A DNA stretch of 30,679 bases from Actinophytocola sp044466355 (GTDB taxonomy: Bacteria > Actinomycetota > Actinomycetes > Mycobacteriales > Pseudonocardiaceae): assembly GCF_044466355.1 (NCBI RefSeq), contig NZ_JBITMQ010000033.1:1-30679 (forward strand). Reading direction: 5' to 3'. Of this stretch, positions 1-8,947 are shown in pieces (position 1 is the first letter of the stretch; every line of letters begins with the position of its first letter). The notes under the pieces are model-generated. The model was not told the DNA's origin. It worked only from the letters and a program-made list of their open reading frames with translations, and ran no database searches. A program made the position numbers and the translations under genes.

Positions 1-60
1 GACCGGAACAGCTACAAGGCCACCATCAGCATCAACATCACCACCCCAGCCGACCCTTGA
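1..60 (+). CDS. C-terminal end of an unidentified protein (partial)
   Basis: The window opens inside a reading frame that ends in TGA at 58-60. Only 19 residues are visible, rich in Ser, Ile, Asn and Thr (ISINITTPADP at the end). This alternating polar/beta-branched composition fits the last strand of a beta-rich or secreted protein, but no family can be named. It lies 61 bp upstream of the DUF6232 gene on the same strand. Confidence 0.5.
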   Translation, partial: DRNSYKATISINITTPADP

Positions 61-121
61 CAGCCCAACCCACGCCCTAACTGAACGGCATTGGGGCTAG
101 TCTCCGCACAAGGAGACCGCC

Positions 122-613
122 ATGTCCATGACCCGTGAGCCCATCGACGTCCGTGTCAGCGACGGCACCCTCCGGTTCGGCGACGTGCGCCTCCCGCTGC
201 GCACCGTCCTCCTGGCGACGACCGCCGACCGCCGCCCGGACCGCAGGGTGATCGTGCGGACGTACGCGCTCACCGTGGCGAGGTGGCTGATCCCGGCGGC
301 GATCGTCGCGGCCGTCGTCCCGGTGGCCGTCGAGCTGTTGATCAACGTGTGCGCCCTCGTCTGCTTCACGGTGAGCACCGCGCGCCTCGCCGGACACCTC
401 AGGGTGCGACTCCACGAACTGGTGGTGGCGACCACCACCGGCATGTACCGGGTCCTCACCGGCACGGACGCGACGGCCGTCGCCGGGCTGGCGTTCCGGA
501 TCATGGACGCCGTTCGCGACCCGGTCGTGGAATTCCACGTGACCACGGAAAACGTCCGTCTTGTCGACGACGGTCCCGGCTCACCTCAGGAAAATCCCGC
601 CAACTTGCCGTGA
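122..613 (+). CDS. DUF6232-like small membrane protein
   Basis: This 163-residue protein begins with a short polar beta-like region (about 1-50, including DGTLRFGDVRLPLRTVLLAT), followed by two closely spaced hydrophobic helices at about 70-95, and ends in a soluble tail with a second beta-like stretch (VVEFHVTTENVRLVDD). This layout of an N-terminal strand pair, a helical hairpin and a C-terminal domain fits the actinobacterial DUF6232 family, whose function is unknown. The start is set by an AAGGAG ribosome binding site 6 bp before the ATG at 122; a second ATG two codons later is possible. It converges on the ABC exporter with only 46 bp between stops, and I see no clear hairpin there. Family assignment is from the pattern only. 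Confidence 0.6.
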   Translation: MSMTREPIDVRVSDGTLRFGDVRLPLRTVLLATTADRRPDRRVIVRTYALTVARWLIPAAIVAAVVPVAVELLINVCALVCFTVSTARLAGHLRVRLHELVVATTTGMYRVLTGTDATAVAGLAFRIMDAVRDPVVEFHVTTENVRLVDDGPGSPQENPANLP

Positions 614-659
614 CGCACGTACCGGTCATGGCAGTTCCCCCAGCCTCCCGCACCCCCGG

Positions 660-2528
660 TCAGACTCCCACGGAGGCGAACTGCGTCCGGTACAGCTCCT
701 CGTACCTCCCCCCGGCGGCGAGCAACGACTCGTGCGTCCCCCGCTCCACCACGCGCCCGTCCTCGATCACGAGAATCAGGTCCGCGGCCCGCACGGTCGA
801 CAGCCGGTGCGCGATCACCAACGCCGTCCGCCCGTCCAGAGCCTCCGCGAGGGCCTCCTGAACCGCGGCCTCCGACGTCGAGTCCAGGTGCGCCGTCGCC
901 TCGTCGAGGATCACCAACCGCGGCCGGGCCAACAACAACCGCGCGATCGTCAACCGTTGCCGCTCACCACCTGAGAGCCGATACCCCCGCTCCCCCACGA
1001 TCGTGTCCAGCCCGTCCGGCAGCGACCGCACCAGCTCCGCCAGCCTGGCCCGCGACAGCACCTCCCACAGGTCGGCCTCGGACGCGCCGGGCGCGGCGAA
1101 CAACAGGTTCGACCGCACCGACTCGTGGAACAGGTGCCCGTCCTGCGTCACCATCCCCAGCGCGTCCCGCAGCGACGCGAACGACACGTCCCGCACGTCC
1201 ACACCGGACAGTCGGACCGCACCGGCGTCCACGTCGTACAGCCGCGGCACCAGCGACGCGATCGTCGACTTCCCCGCGCCCGACGACCCCACCAGTGCCA
1301 CCAGCTGCCCGGGTAACGCCTGGAACGACACGTCGTGCAGCACCTCGACCCCGCCGCGCGCGTCGAGCTTCGCGACCTCCTCCAGCGACGCCAACGACAC
1401 CGCGGACGCCGCCGGGTACGCGAACGACACGTGGTCGAACTCGACCGACACGGGCCCGTCCGGCACGGTGACCGCGTCCGGCTTCTCGTCGATCAGCGGC
1501 TTCAGGTCCAGCACCTCGAACACCCGCTCGAACGCCACCAGGGCGCTCATCACCTCCACCCGCGCGCTCGCCAGCGCGGTCAGCGGCGCGTACAACCTGG
1601 TCAGCAGGAACGCCAGCGACACCACCGCGCCCGGGTCGAGCGTGCCGGCGAACGCGAACCACCCGCCGACGCCGTACACGAGCGCCAACGCGAGCGCCGA
1701 CGACAGCGTCAGCGCGGTCACGAACACCGTCTGCACCATCGCGGTCCGCACCCCGATGTCACGCACCCGCTTCGCCCGCACCGCGAACTCCGCCGACTCG
1801 TCGCCAGGCCGGCCGAACAGCTTCACCAGCGTCGCGCCCGGTGCGGAGAACCGCTCGGTCATCTGCGTGCTCATCACCGAGTTGTGGTTGGCGGCCTCGC
1901 GTTCCAGCCGGGCGAGCCGCGCGCCCATGCGCCGCGCGGGCACCACGAACACGGGTAACAGCAGCAGCGCGAACAGGGTGATCTGCCACGACACCCCGAC
2001 CATCACGACCAGCGTCAGCACCAGCATCACGACGTTCGACAGCACCCCGGACAGGGTGTTGCTGAACGCGTTCTGCGCGCTGACCACGTCGTTGTTCAGC
2101 CGGGACACCAGCGCACCGGTGCGGGTGCGCATGAAGAACGCGATCGGCATCCGCTGCACGTGGTCGAACACGGCCATGCGCAGGTCGACGATCAGACCCT
2201 CACCGATCCGCGCCGACAGCCACCTGGCGACCAGCCCCAGCCCCGCCTCCGCGACGGCGATCACCGCGATCAGCACCGCGAGGACGACCACGAACCGCAG
2301 CGACGACCGCGCGACGATCGCGTCGACCACCCACCCGGCGAGCACAGGCGTCGCGACCGCCAGCACCGCGGTGACGACGGACAGCAGGAGGAACCACGCC
2401 AGGAGTCTTCGGTGCGGCCGCGCGAACCGCCCGATCCGGCGCAACGTCGCCATCGAGAACGGACGGCGGTCGTCCGTCGCGTTCATCGTGTTGTACAGCG
2501 ACATCCACGCTGTGGTCTCCATGTCCAT
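660..2528 (-). CDS. ABC exporter, fused membrane and ATPase domains
   Basis: A 622-residue half-transporter of the MsbA/ABCB type that should act as a dimer in the cytoplasmic membrane, exporting a lipid or drug-like substrate. The membrane domain (about 35-340) has six hydrophobic helices. The nucleotide-binding domain follows with Walker A GSSGAGKST (414-422), signature LSGGE (518-522), Walker B LVILDE (538-543) and the H-loop His at 574. All catalytic motifs are intact. Between the A-loop tyrosine and the first strand there is a roughly 17-residue insertion (SLASLEEVAKLD), which I recall as common in actinobacterial members. The start is ATG 2528, with a GAGGG element upstream; ATGs at 2522 and 2504 are possible. 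It lies 69 bp downstream of the SCO6745-like gene on the same strand, with a 16-bp palindrome between them. The substrate cannot be read from sequence. Confidence 0.93.
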   Translation of the reverse strand: MDMETTAWMSLYNTMNATDDRRPFSMATLRRIGRFARPHRRLLAWFLLLSVVTAVLAVATPVLAGWVVDAIVARSSLRFVVVLAVLIAVIAVAEAGLGLVARWLSARIGEGLIVDLRMAVFDHVQRMPIAFFMRTRTGALVSRLNNDVVSAQNAFSNTLSGVLSNVVMLVLTLVVMVGVSWQITLFALLLLPVFVVPARRMGARLARLEREAANHNSVMSTQMTERFSAPGATLVKLFGRPGDESAEFAVRAKRVRDIGVRTAMVQTVFVTALTLSSALALALVYGVGGWFAFAGTLDPGAVVSLAFLLTRLYAPLTALASARVEVMSALVAFERVFEVLDLKPLIDEKPDAVTVPDGPVSVEFDHVSFAYPAASAVSLASLEEVAKLDARGGVEVLHDVSFQALPGQLVALVGSSGAGKSTIASLVPRLYDVDAGAVRLSGVDVRDVSFASLRDALGMVTQDGHLFHESVRSNLLFAAPGASEADLWEVLSRARLAELVRSLPDGLDTIVGERGYRLSGGERQRLTIARLLLARPRLVILDEATAHLDSTSEAAVQEALAEALDGRTALVIAHRLSTVRAADLILVIEDGRVVERGTHESLLAAGGRYEELYRTQFASVGV

Positions 2529-2580
2529 AACGACACCCTCGCACGGCCCACCGACAATTTTCGGAACCGGACGCTAAGGG

Positions 2581-2596
2581 CTCGACCATGGTCGAG
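2581..2596. promoter_or_regulatory. 16-bp perfect palindrome upstream of the ABC exporter
   Basis: CTCGACCATGGTCGAG reads the same on both strands. It lies immediately after the stop of the SCO6745-like gene and 53 bp before the ABC exporter start, where an operator for a dimeric repressor could sit. The sequence is seen; the operator role is inferred. No regulator gene is adjacent. Confidence 0.4.
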
Positions 2597-2597
2597 G

Positions 2598-3419
2598 TCA
2601 AGGAAGACGCGGCACGCCGATCGGGTTCCCGTCGGGCAGCACCCCGGACTCCCACACGGCGGCCGCCGACGGCGTCAGCGCCGCGACCACCTCGTCGACC
2701 GGCAGCGCGTCGTGCCACGCGGCGGCGTCGGTCAGCTCCTCCACCGACGCGAGCACGTCGGCGCCGGTCATCGTCAGCCCGTCCGCGTCGAGGAGGTCCC
2801 GCTCGACGAGCGACTCCCGCGCCGCCGCCCACCGCTGCGGCGACCAGCCACGCGCGTTCCGCATGATCTCCGGATCGAGGCCCTTCGCCACGGTCTGCAG
2901 GTGCAGCGCGTCCAGTCCGGACAGGCCCGCGGTCACCAGTGCCGCCACGTGCCCGTCGCCGCGGTGCTCCCGCAGCGTGGTCGCCACCTGCCACAGCGCC
3001 GCGACCGGGTCGTCGGACAAAGCCAGCTCCGCGTTCGCCGCGCCCAGGGGCCGACCGGTCGGGTCCAGCGCCACCGGTGACAGCAGCGACACGGCGGCCG
3101 CGCACGCCCCGGCGTCCACCCCCATCGCCCGCAACACCTCGGCACACACCGAGGCACGCGTCGCGAGGCAGTCCGCCACGGACGCCCGCGTCCACGCCGA
3201 CGGCAGCGACCTGGCCACCATCCCGGGCTCGAACCCGGCGAACGCGCCGACCACCGCCCCCGACCCGACCGCACCGAGCGGCGCGGCACGGAACGCGAAA
3301 TAGGTGTCCCAGAAGCCCTTCAACCCGATCGCCTTGCCCGCGGCACGCACCTCGGGCGCGAAGTAGACGACGGCGTGGAGCGGCTCCACGACGGACCAGA
3401 GTTGGCGCGAAGGGTGCAT
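2598..3419 (-). CDS. SCO6745-family protein
   Basis: A 273-residue, mostly alpha-helical, Ala-rich soluble protein. It opens with SRQLWSVVEPLHAVVYFAPEV and continues with GFWDTYFAFRAAPLG, the hallmark start of the actinobacterial SCO6745 family. The C-terminal half (about 190-260) has the look of a winged-helix unit (GWSPQRWAAARESLVERDLL, then DGLTMTGAD). Biochemical function is unknown. No signal peptide or membrane segment is visible. The ATG at 3419 has no convincing ribosome binding site; a CACAAT hexamer 6 bp upstream would allow a leaderless transcript. It is divergent from the GH92 gene across 58 bp and precedes the ABC exporter in the same direction. Confidence 0.75.
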   Translation of the reverse strand: MHPSRQLWSVVEPLHAVVYFAPEVRAAGKAIGLKGFWDTYFAFRAAPLGAVGSGAVVGAFAGFEPGMVARSLPSAWTRASVADCLATRASVCAEVLRAMGVDAGACAAAVSLLSPVALDPTGRPLGAANAELALSDDPVAALWQVATTLREHRGDGHVAALVTAGLSGLDALHLQTVAKGLDPEIMRNARGWSPQRWAAARESLVERDLLDADGLTMTGADVLASVEELTDAAAWHDALPVDEVVAALTPSAAAVWESGVLPDGNPIGVPRLP

Positions 3420-3477
3420 ACCGGCATTGTGTCACCCAATAGGATCACGGCCCTCCGACTCGTGATCAGGAGCGCAA

Positions 3478-6400
3478 TTGAGCAGTCCGGGCTTCTTCTC
3501 GTCGTTCGAGAACACCGACCCGCCCCTGACCTGGATCGATGCCACCGACGTCGACCGCAGCGGCGCGCCGAGAGCCGAGGGCGCCACCATGAGCACCCGC
3601 GAGGGAAGAGGCCCGGGCAAGCCCGCCACCGCGAAACCCGGCGTCGGGTTCACCGGGCTGCGTGCCCTGCGCTACCAGGGCAGCCACAGCGCGCGCGGAC
3701 CGGCACACGTCACCAACAAGCTGTTCCTGCTCGACCTGCGGATCGGCCCCGACACCGAGCTGACCTACGTGGTCCTCCCCGAGCCGCTCGGTGAGGACCT
3801 GCGGTTCCCCAGCACGTACGTGGCGCTGGACCTGGCCTTCTCCGACGGCACGTACCTGAGCGACCTCGGCGCGGTCGACCAGCTCGGGTTCCCGCTCACC
3901 GCGCACGGTCAGGGCGAGTCCAAGGCACTCACCCCGAACCAGTGGAACGCCCGGTCGGTCCGGCTCGGGCCGGTCGCCGAGGGCAAGGTGGCGGTCCGCG
4001 CGCTGCTCACCTACGACAACCCGAACGGCCCCGCCGACTTCGCCGGCTGGCTCGACGACATCGCCATCGCCGACCGCCCCCTCCCGTCGACGCGCCCCAG
4101 GCCGGTCGACCACGTGCTCACCACCCGCGGGACCGACTCGGCCAAGGGCTACTCGCGCGGCAACACGATCCCCGCCACGGCGGTGCCGCACGGCTTCACG
4201 TTCTGGACCCCGGTCACCGACGCGGGCGCCAAGGGCTGGCTGTACAGCTACCACCGCCACAACAACGACCGGAACCTGCCCGCGCTCGAGGCGATCTCCG
4301 CGAGCCACCTGCCGAGCCCGTGGATGGGTGACCGGCAGACGTTCCAGGTCCTGCCCTCCGCCGCGCCGAAACGGCCGAGCAGCCGCCGGAGCAGGCGCGC
4401 GCTGACCTTCCGGCACGGCAACGAGATCGCCCGCCCGCACCACTACAGCGTGCGGTTCACCAACGGCATCACCGCCGAGGTCGCGCCGACCGACCACGCC
4501 GCCCTGATGCGGTTCACGTTCCCCGGCGAGGACGCCAACCTGGTCTTCGACAACATCACCCGGCACGGCGCCGTCACCGTCGACCCGGTGGCCGGCACGC
4601 TCACCGGCTACTCGGACGTCCGAAGTGGACTGTCCGAGGGCGCGGGCAGGATGTTCGTCTACGCCACGTTCGACCGCACGATCGCCGCGACCGGGAAGCT
4701 CTGGCGCGGGTTCTCCCGGCGCGTCAGCGGTTACCTGACGTTCGAACCGGACATCACCGGCCCGACGGTCGTCACCATGCGGATCGCGACGTCGCTGATC
4801 AGCGTGGCGCAGGCCAAGAAGAACCTGTGGCTGGAGATCGCGGACGCCGACACGTTCGAGAGCGTGCGCGATCGCGCGGCGGAGCAGTGGGACGAGCTGC
4901 TGTCCCGTGTGGAGGTCGACGGCGCGACCGAGGACCAGCTCGTCACCCTGTACTCCAACCTGTACCGGCTCTACCTCTACCCCAACCGCGGCCACGAGAA
5001 CACCGGCACCGACGAGGTCCCGTCGATCGCCTACGCGAGCCCGGTCGCCCCACCGGCCCGCGGGGACACGCCCGCGCACACGGGGAAGACCGTGCAGGCG
5101 GGCAAGGTCTACGTCAACAACGGTTTCTGGGACACCTACCGCACGGTGTGGCCCGCCTACGTCCTCCTCACCCCGAACCACGCGGGCGAGCTGATCGACG
5201 GGTTCGTGCAGCAGTACCGCGACGGCGGCTGGATCGCCCGCTGGTCCTCCCCCGGCTACGCGGACCTGATGACCGGCACCAGTTCCGACGTCGCGTTCGC
5301 CGACGCCTACCTCAAGGGCGTGCGGAACTTCGACGTCCAGGCCGCCTACGAGGCCGCGCTGCGCAACGCGACCGTCGCCCCGGACCGGCCGGGCGTGGGC
5401 CGCAAGGGCATCGACCGCTCGATCTTCCTCGGGTACACGCCCGCGAGCACCGAGTTCGGTCTGTCGTGGACACTCGAGGGCTGCCTCAACGACTTCGCGA
5501 TCGCCGGACTCGCCCACGCTCTCGGCGACACCGAGAACCACGAGTACTTCCTCGACCGCGCACAGGGCTACGTGCACTCGTTCGACCCGAGCACCGGGTT
5601 CTTCCAGGGACGCAAGGACAACGGCCGGCTACGGCACACGCCGAACCAGTACGACCCGCGTTCGTGGGGCGGCGACTACGTGGAGACCAACGGCTGGAAC
5701 ACCGCGTTCAGCGTGCCCCACGACGGCGCGGGGCTCGCGGCCCTCATGGGCGGGCGGGCCGCGCTCGCCGCGAAGCTCGACGAGTTCTTCACCACGCAGG
5801 AGACGGGCCGCGCGCGGGGCGCGTACTGGAAGACGATCCACGAGATGACCGAGGCCCGGGACGTCCGCATGGGACAGTACGGGCACAGCAACCAGCCGTC
5901 GCACCACATCCCGTACATGTACACCTACGCGGGCGCCGCGTGGCAGACACAGGCGAAGGTCCGCGAGGTCCTGTCCCGGCTCTACGCGGGCAGCGAGATC
6001 GGACAGGGCTACCACGGCGACGAGGACAACGGCGAGATGTCCGCGTGGTGGCTGTTCAGCGCGCTCGGTCTCTACCCGCTGCGGGTCGGCAGCCCGGCGT
6101 ACGTGATCGGGTCGCCGCTGTTCCGCCGTGCCGTGGTGCGCATGGACAACGGCAACGAGCTGGTGGTGAACGCGCCGGACAACAGCCGCGAGAACGTCTA
6201 CGTGCAGAGCCTGTCGGTGAACGGCACGCCGTGGGACACGGTGTACGTGCCGCACTCGGTCATCGCCGAGGGTGCCGTGCTGGACTTCCGCATGGGCCCG
6301 AACCCGTCGCGGTGGGGTTGCGGTCCGGACGCGCTGCCGCCGTCGCTGACCCCGGCGGACGCGCTGCCGTCGACCATGCACGACATCACGTGCACGGTCG

Positions 6401-6780
6401 ACGGCAGCGGCGAGGGCAGCGACGGCATCAACGTCGCGCCGCTGTTCGACGACAACAGCCGGACACAGGTCACGTTCCGCACGCCCACGCCGTGGCTGGC
6501 CTACCGGCTGCCCGGCGAGGGCGCGCTGGTGCGGTACTACACGCTGACGTCAGGCACCGGCGGCGACGACGCGCGGTCGTGGACCTTGCGCGGCTCCGAC
6601 GACGGCGCGCACTGGACCGTGCTCGACGAGCGCACCGGTGAGGATTTCCGGTGGCGCCGCCAGACGCGCCCGTTCTCGGTGGCGAACCCCGGCACGTACC
6701 GGCAGTACCGGCTGGACATCACGGAAGGCTCCGGCGCGCCGACCGTGACGCTCGCGCAGGTGGAACTGCTGGCTCGCTGA
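3478..6780 (+). CDS. GH92 alpha-mannosidase-like glycoside hydrolase
   Basis: A 1100-residue multidomain glycosidase. Residues about 55-205 form an N-terminal beta-sandwich of the kind found before actinobacterial GH92 domains. The GH92 body spans about 210-940, and about 965-1100 looks like an F5/8-type carbohydrate-binding domain. GH92 enzymes are calcium-dependent exo-alpha-mannosidases. The family motifs are visible: Glu736 in ETNGWN corresponds to the general acid, and Asp848/Asp850 in GDEDNGEMSAWW to the general base region. The TTG at 3478 is chosen because AGGAG (3468-3472) lies 5 bp upstream and FFSSFENTDPPLTW, typical of the family's N-terminus, would be lost from the next ATG (3589). 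No signal peptide precedes it, so the protein may be cytosolic. A strong terminator follows. Confidence 0.93.
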   Translation: MSSPGFFSSFENTDPPLTWIDATDVDRSGAPRAEGATMSTREGRGPGKPATAKPGVGFTGLRALRYQGSHSARGPAHVTNKLFLLDLRIGPDTELTYVVLPEPLGEDLRFPSTYVALDLAFSDGTYLSDLGAVDQLGFPLTAHGQGESKALTPNQWNARSVRLGPVAEGKVAVRALLTYDNPNGPADFAGWLDDIAIADRPLPSTRPRPVDHVLTTRGTDSAKGYSRGNTIPATAVPHGFTFWTPVTDAGAKGWLYSYHRHNNDRNLPALEAISASHLPSPWMGDRQTFQVLPSAAPKRPSSRRSRRALTFRHGNEIARPHHYSVRFTNGITAEVAPTDHAALMRFTFPGEDANLVFDNITRHGAVTVDPVAGTLTGYSDVRSGLSEGAGRMFVYATFDRTIAATGKLWRGFSRRVSGYLTFEPDITGPTVVTMRIATSLISVAQAKKNLWLEIADADTFESVRDRAAEQWDELLSRVEVDGATEDQLVTLYSNLYRLYLYPNRGHENTGTDEVPSIAYASPVAPPARGDTPAHTGKTVQAGKVYVNNGFWDTYRTVWPAYVLLTPNHAGELIDGFVQQYRDGGWIARWSSPGYADLMTGTSSDVAFADAYLKGVRNFDVQAAYEAALRNATVAPDRPGVGRKGIDRSIFLGYTPASTEFGLSWTLEGCLNDFAIAGLAHALGDTENHEYFLDRAQGYVHSFDPSTGFFQGRKDNGRLRHTPNQYDPRSWGGDYVETNGWNTAFSVPHDGAGLAALMGGRAALAAKLDEFFTTQETGRARGAYWKTIHEMTEARDVRMGQYGHSNQPSHHIPYMYTYAGAAWQTQAKVREVLSRLYAGSEIGQGYHGDEDNGEMSAWWLFSALGLYPLRVGSPAYVIGSPLFRRAVVRMDNGNELVVNAPDNSRENVYVQSLSVNGTPWDTVYVPHSVIAEGAVLDFRMGPNPSRWGCGPDALPPSLTPADALPSTMHDITCTVDGSGEGSDGINVAPLFDDNSRTQVTFRTPTPWLAYRLPGEGALVRYYTLTSGTGGDDARSWTLRGSDDGAHWTVLDERTGEDFRWRRQTRPFSVANPGTYRQYRLDITEGSGAPTVTLAQVELLAR

Positions 6781-6792
6781 GCGACACACGAA

Positions 6793-6840
6793 CACCACTG
6801 AGGGGCGGCCCCCGAAACCGGGAACCGCCCCTCAGTGGTG
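6793..6840. terminator. bidirectional hairpin terminator
   Basis: Perfect 16-bp arms (6793-6808, starting CACCACTGAGGGGCGG, and 6825-6840) flank a 16-nt loop that contains its own small CCCG/CGGG stem. It lies between the converging GH92 gene and the small membrane-protein gene, 12 bp after one stop and 8 bp after the other, so it can serve both strands. There is no T-run, as is usual in high-GC actinomycetes. Confidence 0.85.
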
Positions 6841-6848
6841 AACCGGAG

Positions 6849-7364
6849 TCAGGCGCGACCGCTGCGGGACGCCTCGAACTGCTTGGCCGGACCGCCGAGC
6901 GCCATCACCAGCGTGATGATCGGCATGACCGCCAGCAGGATCGACACGATGCCGCCCTCGAACGCCACCAGCCAGATGAGGCACAGCAGGATCTGCAGAC
7001 CCGCCGCGATGACCAGGATCTGGCCCGCGGTACCGCTCAGCGCCTTGACGCCACCCCAGATCAGCAGGCCGCCGCCGACGAGGCCGACGATGGCGAGGAT
7101 CCACAGGCCCGCGAGGGCGCCCTCGTTGACTTCGACGCCACCGATCGACTCGGCGTCGTCGATCGCGCCGGAGATCGCACCGAGGCCGATCATCAGCACG
7201 ATCGTGCAGATCAGCGTGAGACCGGCCTGCACGAACGCCAGCACGGCGGCGGTGGTGACGGTGCCGGGCCGCGGGATCGGCCCGCTGGAGTACTCCGGCG
7301 GCGCGGGCGGCATCGCGCCATAACCCTGGTTGGGGTCGCCGGGCTGCCCGTACGGCTGTGACAT
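6849..7364 (-). CDS. small four-helix membrane protein, paralog of its upstream neighbour
   Basis: A 171-residue protein with a short Gln/Gly/Pro/Tyr-rich cytosolic leader (about 1-30, SQPYGQPGDPNQ) and four hydrophobic helices (about 37-62, 84-106, 112-136, 138-156). The stretch PIPRPGTVTTAAVLAFVQAG is nearly repeated in the next gene, so the two are tandem paralogs. No enzymatic motif is visible. Low-complexity leaders of this type are common in actinobacterial membrane proteins that interact at the cell envelope, but no role can be assigned. The start ATG 7364 is preceded by GGGG about 9 bp upstream. It follows its paralog by 29 bp and is probably cotranscribed with it. Confidence 0.75.
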   Translation of the reverse strand: MSQPYGQPGDPNQGYGAMPPAPPEYSSGPIPRPGTVTTAAVLAFVQAGLTLICTIVLMIGLGAISGAIDDAESIGGVEVNEGALAGLWILAIVGLVGGGLLIWGGVKALSGTAGQILVIAAGLQILLCLIWLVAFEGGIVSILLAVMPIITLVMALGGPAKQFEASRSGRA

Positions 7365-7393
7365 TTCGTATTACCCCTCTTCGGTCGCGGACC

Positions 7394-8074
7394 CTAGTGA
7401 CCGCGACGTGACTGCAGGAACTGCGTCGTGCTGGCGCCCAGCGACATGACGAGGCTGATCGTCGGCATGATGGCGAAGAAGATAGCGATGCCGATGATGA
7501 CGCCCTTACCGGCATCGATCACGTCGACCCCGCCGGACTCGATGGCGGCGACGCGGATGATCCAGAACAGGCAGATCGCCAGCTCGAGGCCGGCGCCCGC
7601 GACCATCAGCGCGCGGCTCTTGCCACCCATGATCTGCACGCCGCCCGCGATCAGCAGGGCGGCGCCCGCGACCTGCGCGATGATGAGCAGCCAGCCGATC
7701 GCGGCCTCGCTGCCCGCGCCGGTCGCGTCGCCACTGGCGGCGCCGGCGAGCATGAGGACCGTCGGGATCAGCGTGATGCCGGCCTGGACGTAGCCGAGGA
7801 CGGCGGCGGCCGTGACGGTGCCCGGCCGCGGGATCGGCCCGGCGCTGTACTCGGCGGGCGCGGCGGGCATGTTGCCGCCGTACTGGTACGAGGGCGCGGG
7901 CTGGCCGTACGGGTTGCTCTGCGGATACCCCTGCGCGGGCTGACCGTAGGGCGGGCTCTGCGGGTAGCCCTGGGCCGGTTGCCCCTGGCCAGGCGTCTGT
8001 GGGTACCCCTGCGGGACCCCGCCCTGGGGGTATCCGCCCGAGGGGTCGGGCTGCTGGCCGTATGGCTGTGTCAT
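7394..8074 (-). CDS. Pro/Gln/Tyr-rich four-helix membrane protein
   Basis: A 226-residue protein with a 70-residue leader made of imperfect repeats of YPQ-x-PYGQPAQG, followed by four transmembrane helices with the same conserved entry motif as the neighbour (GPIPRPGTVTAAAVLGYVQAG). The start ATG 8074 is set by AGGAGT at 8079-8084, four bases upstream; the frame stays open further upstream, but that extension (Arg/Cys-rich) does not resemble the leader. Probably the first gene of a two-gene operon with 6849-7364. The repeats in the leader could allow clustering or envelope binding; this is inference. Function unknown. Confidence 0.78.
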   Translation of the reverse strand: MTQPYGQQPDPSGGYPQGGVPQGYPQTPGQGQPAQGYPQSPPYGQPAQGYPQSNPYGQPAPSYQYGGNMPAAPAEYSAGPIPRPGTVTAAAVLGYVQAGITLIPTVLMLAGAASGDATGAGSEAAIGWLLIIAQVAGAALLIAGGVQIMGGKSRALMVAGAGLELAICLFWIIRVAAIESGGVDVIDAGKGVIIGIAIFFAIMPTISLVMSLGASTTQFLQSRRGH

Positions 8075-8197
8075 TGCCACTCCTATGATGCCGCCGCAGC
8101 GGAGACGTAAGTGCACAGATACTGGCACAAACGCCGCTGATCACCCTGCGGTTTGACTCAGATCGTGACGCCTTTTCACCGACCGTGGCCGGCCGGG

Positions 8198-8908
8198 TCA
8201 GGATGTGGCGCCGGTGACCCCGCCCGGCACCGCGTCACCCGGACGAGGACCGTCCGGTTCGGCGGGTTGCGGCTTGGTCGGCACGATGCTGGCGAGCTCG
8301 CCGCCGTTGTCGTTCATCCGCAGCACGAAAGGCCTGGTCTCGGTGTACTGCACCACCGAGACCGACGCCGGGTTCACCACGATCCGCTGGAAGGTGTCGA
8401 GGTGCTGGCCGAGCGCGTCGGCGAGGACCGACTTGAGGACGTCACCGTGACTGCACAGCAGCCAGACGGCCTCGCTGCCGTGTGCGGCGGTTATGCGCGC
8501 GTCGTGCGCCCGGACCGCGGCGACCGCCCGCGTCTGCACCTGGGCAAGCCCTTCCCCGCCGGGGAACACGGCCGCGGACGGGTGCTGCTGCACCACCGAC
8601 CACAGCTGCTCCTTGGCGAGGGTCTTCAACTCCCGGTTGGTCCACTCCCCATAGTCCACTTCGGACAGATCGGGTTCGGTGACCGGCGTGAGCCCCCGGG
8701 CCGCGGCCAGCGGGGCCACCGTCATCTCGCACCGCAGCAACGGCGAGCAGACGATCTCCGCGACCGGCACGTCGGCCAGGCGCGCCACGAGCGCGTCCGC
8801 CTGCTTGCGCCCGGTCTCGTCCAGTTCGATCCCGGGTGAGCGCCCGGCGAGGACGCCGGAGCCGTTGGCGGTCGAGCGGGCATGCCTGAGGAGTACGACG
8901 GTGGCCAC
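8198..8908 (-). CDS. histidine phosphatase, MSMEG_4193-type putative phosphomutase
   Basis: A 236-residue cytosolic member of the histidine phosphatase (phosphoglycerate-mutase-like) superfamily. The catalytic histidine is in LLRHARS near the N-terminus (RHA rather than the classic RHG). The second active-site histidine is in CSHGDVLKS, and the general acid glutamate region is DLSEVDYGEW. About 30 Pro/Gly-rich residues at the C-terminus extend beyond the fold. It is the counterpart of mycobacterial Rv2135c, which likewise lies next to the undecaprenyl pyrophosphatase gene. The substrate is not known. The next gene upstream, uppP, ends 39 bp before this start, so the two are probably cotranscribed. 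Confidence 0.88.
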   Translation of the reverse strand: MATVVLLRHARSTANGSGVLAGRSPGIELDETGRKQADALVARLADVPVAEIVCSPLLRCEMTVAPLAAARGLTPVTEPDLSEVDYGEWTNRELKTLAKEQLWSVVQQHPSAAVFPGGEGLAQVQTRAVAAVRAHDARITAAHGSEAVWLLCSHGDVLKSVLADALGQHLDTFQRIVVNPASVSVVQYTETRPFVLRMNDNGGELASIVPTKPQPAEPDGPRPGDAVPGGVTGATS

Positions 8909-8947
8909 GGCGCCAGGGTAGCCGGAACCGGTCCAGGGGCTTTCCGC

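Noticed and set aside
3466..5577. 703-codon leftward open frame opposite the GH92 gene
   Set aside because: It is the complement of a high-GC coding region with GC-rich third positions; composition is Arg/Gly/Val/Glu-rich low complexity and the GH92 frame has clear family motifs.
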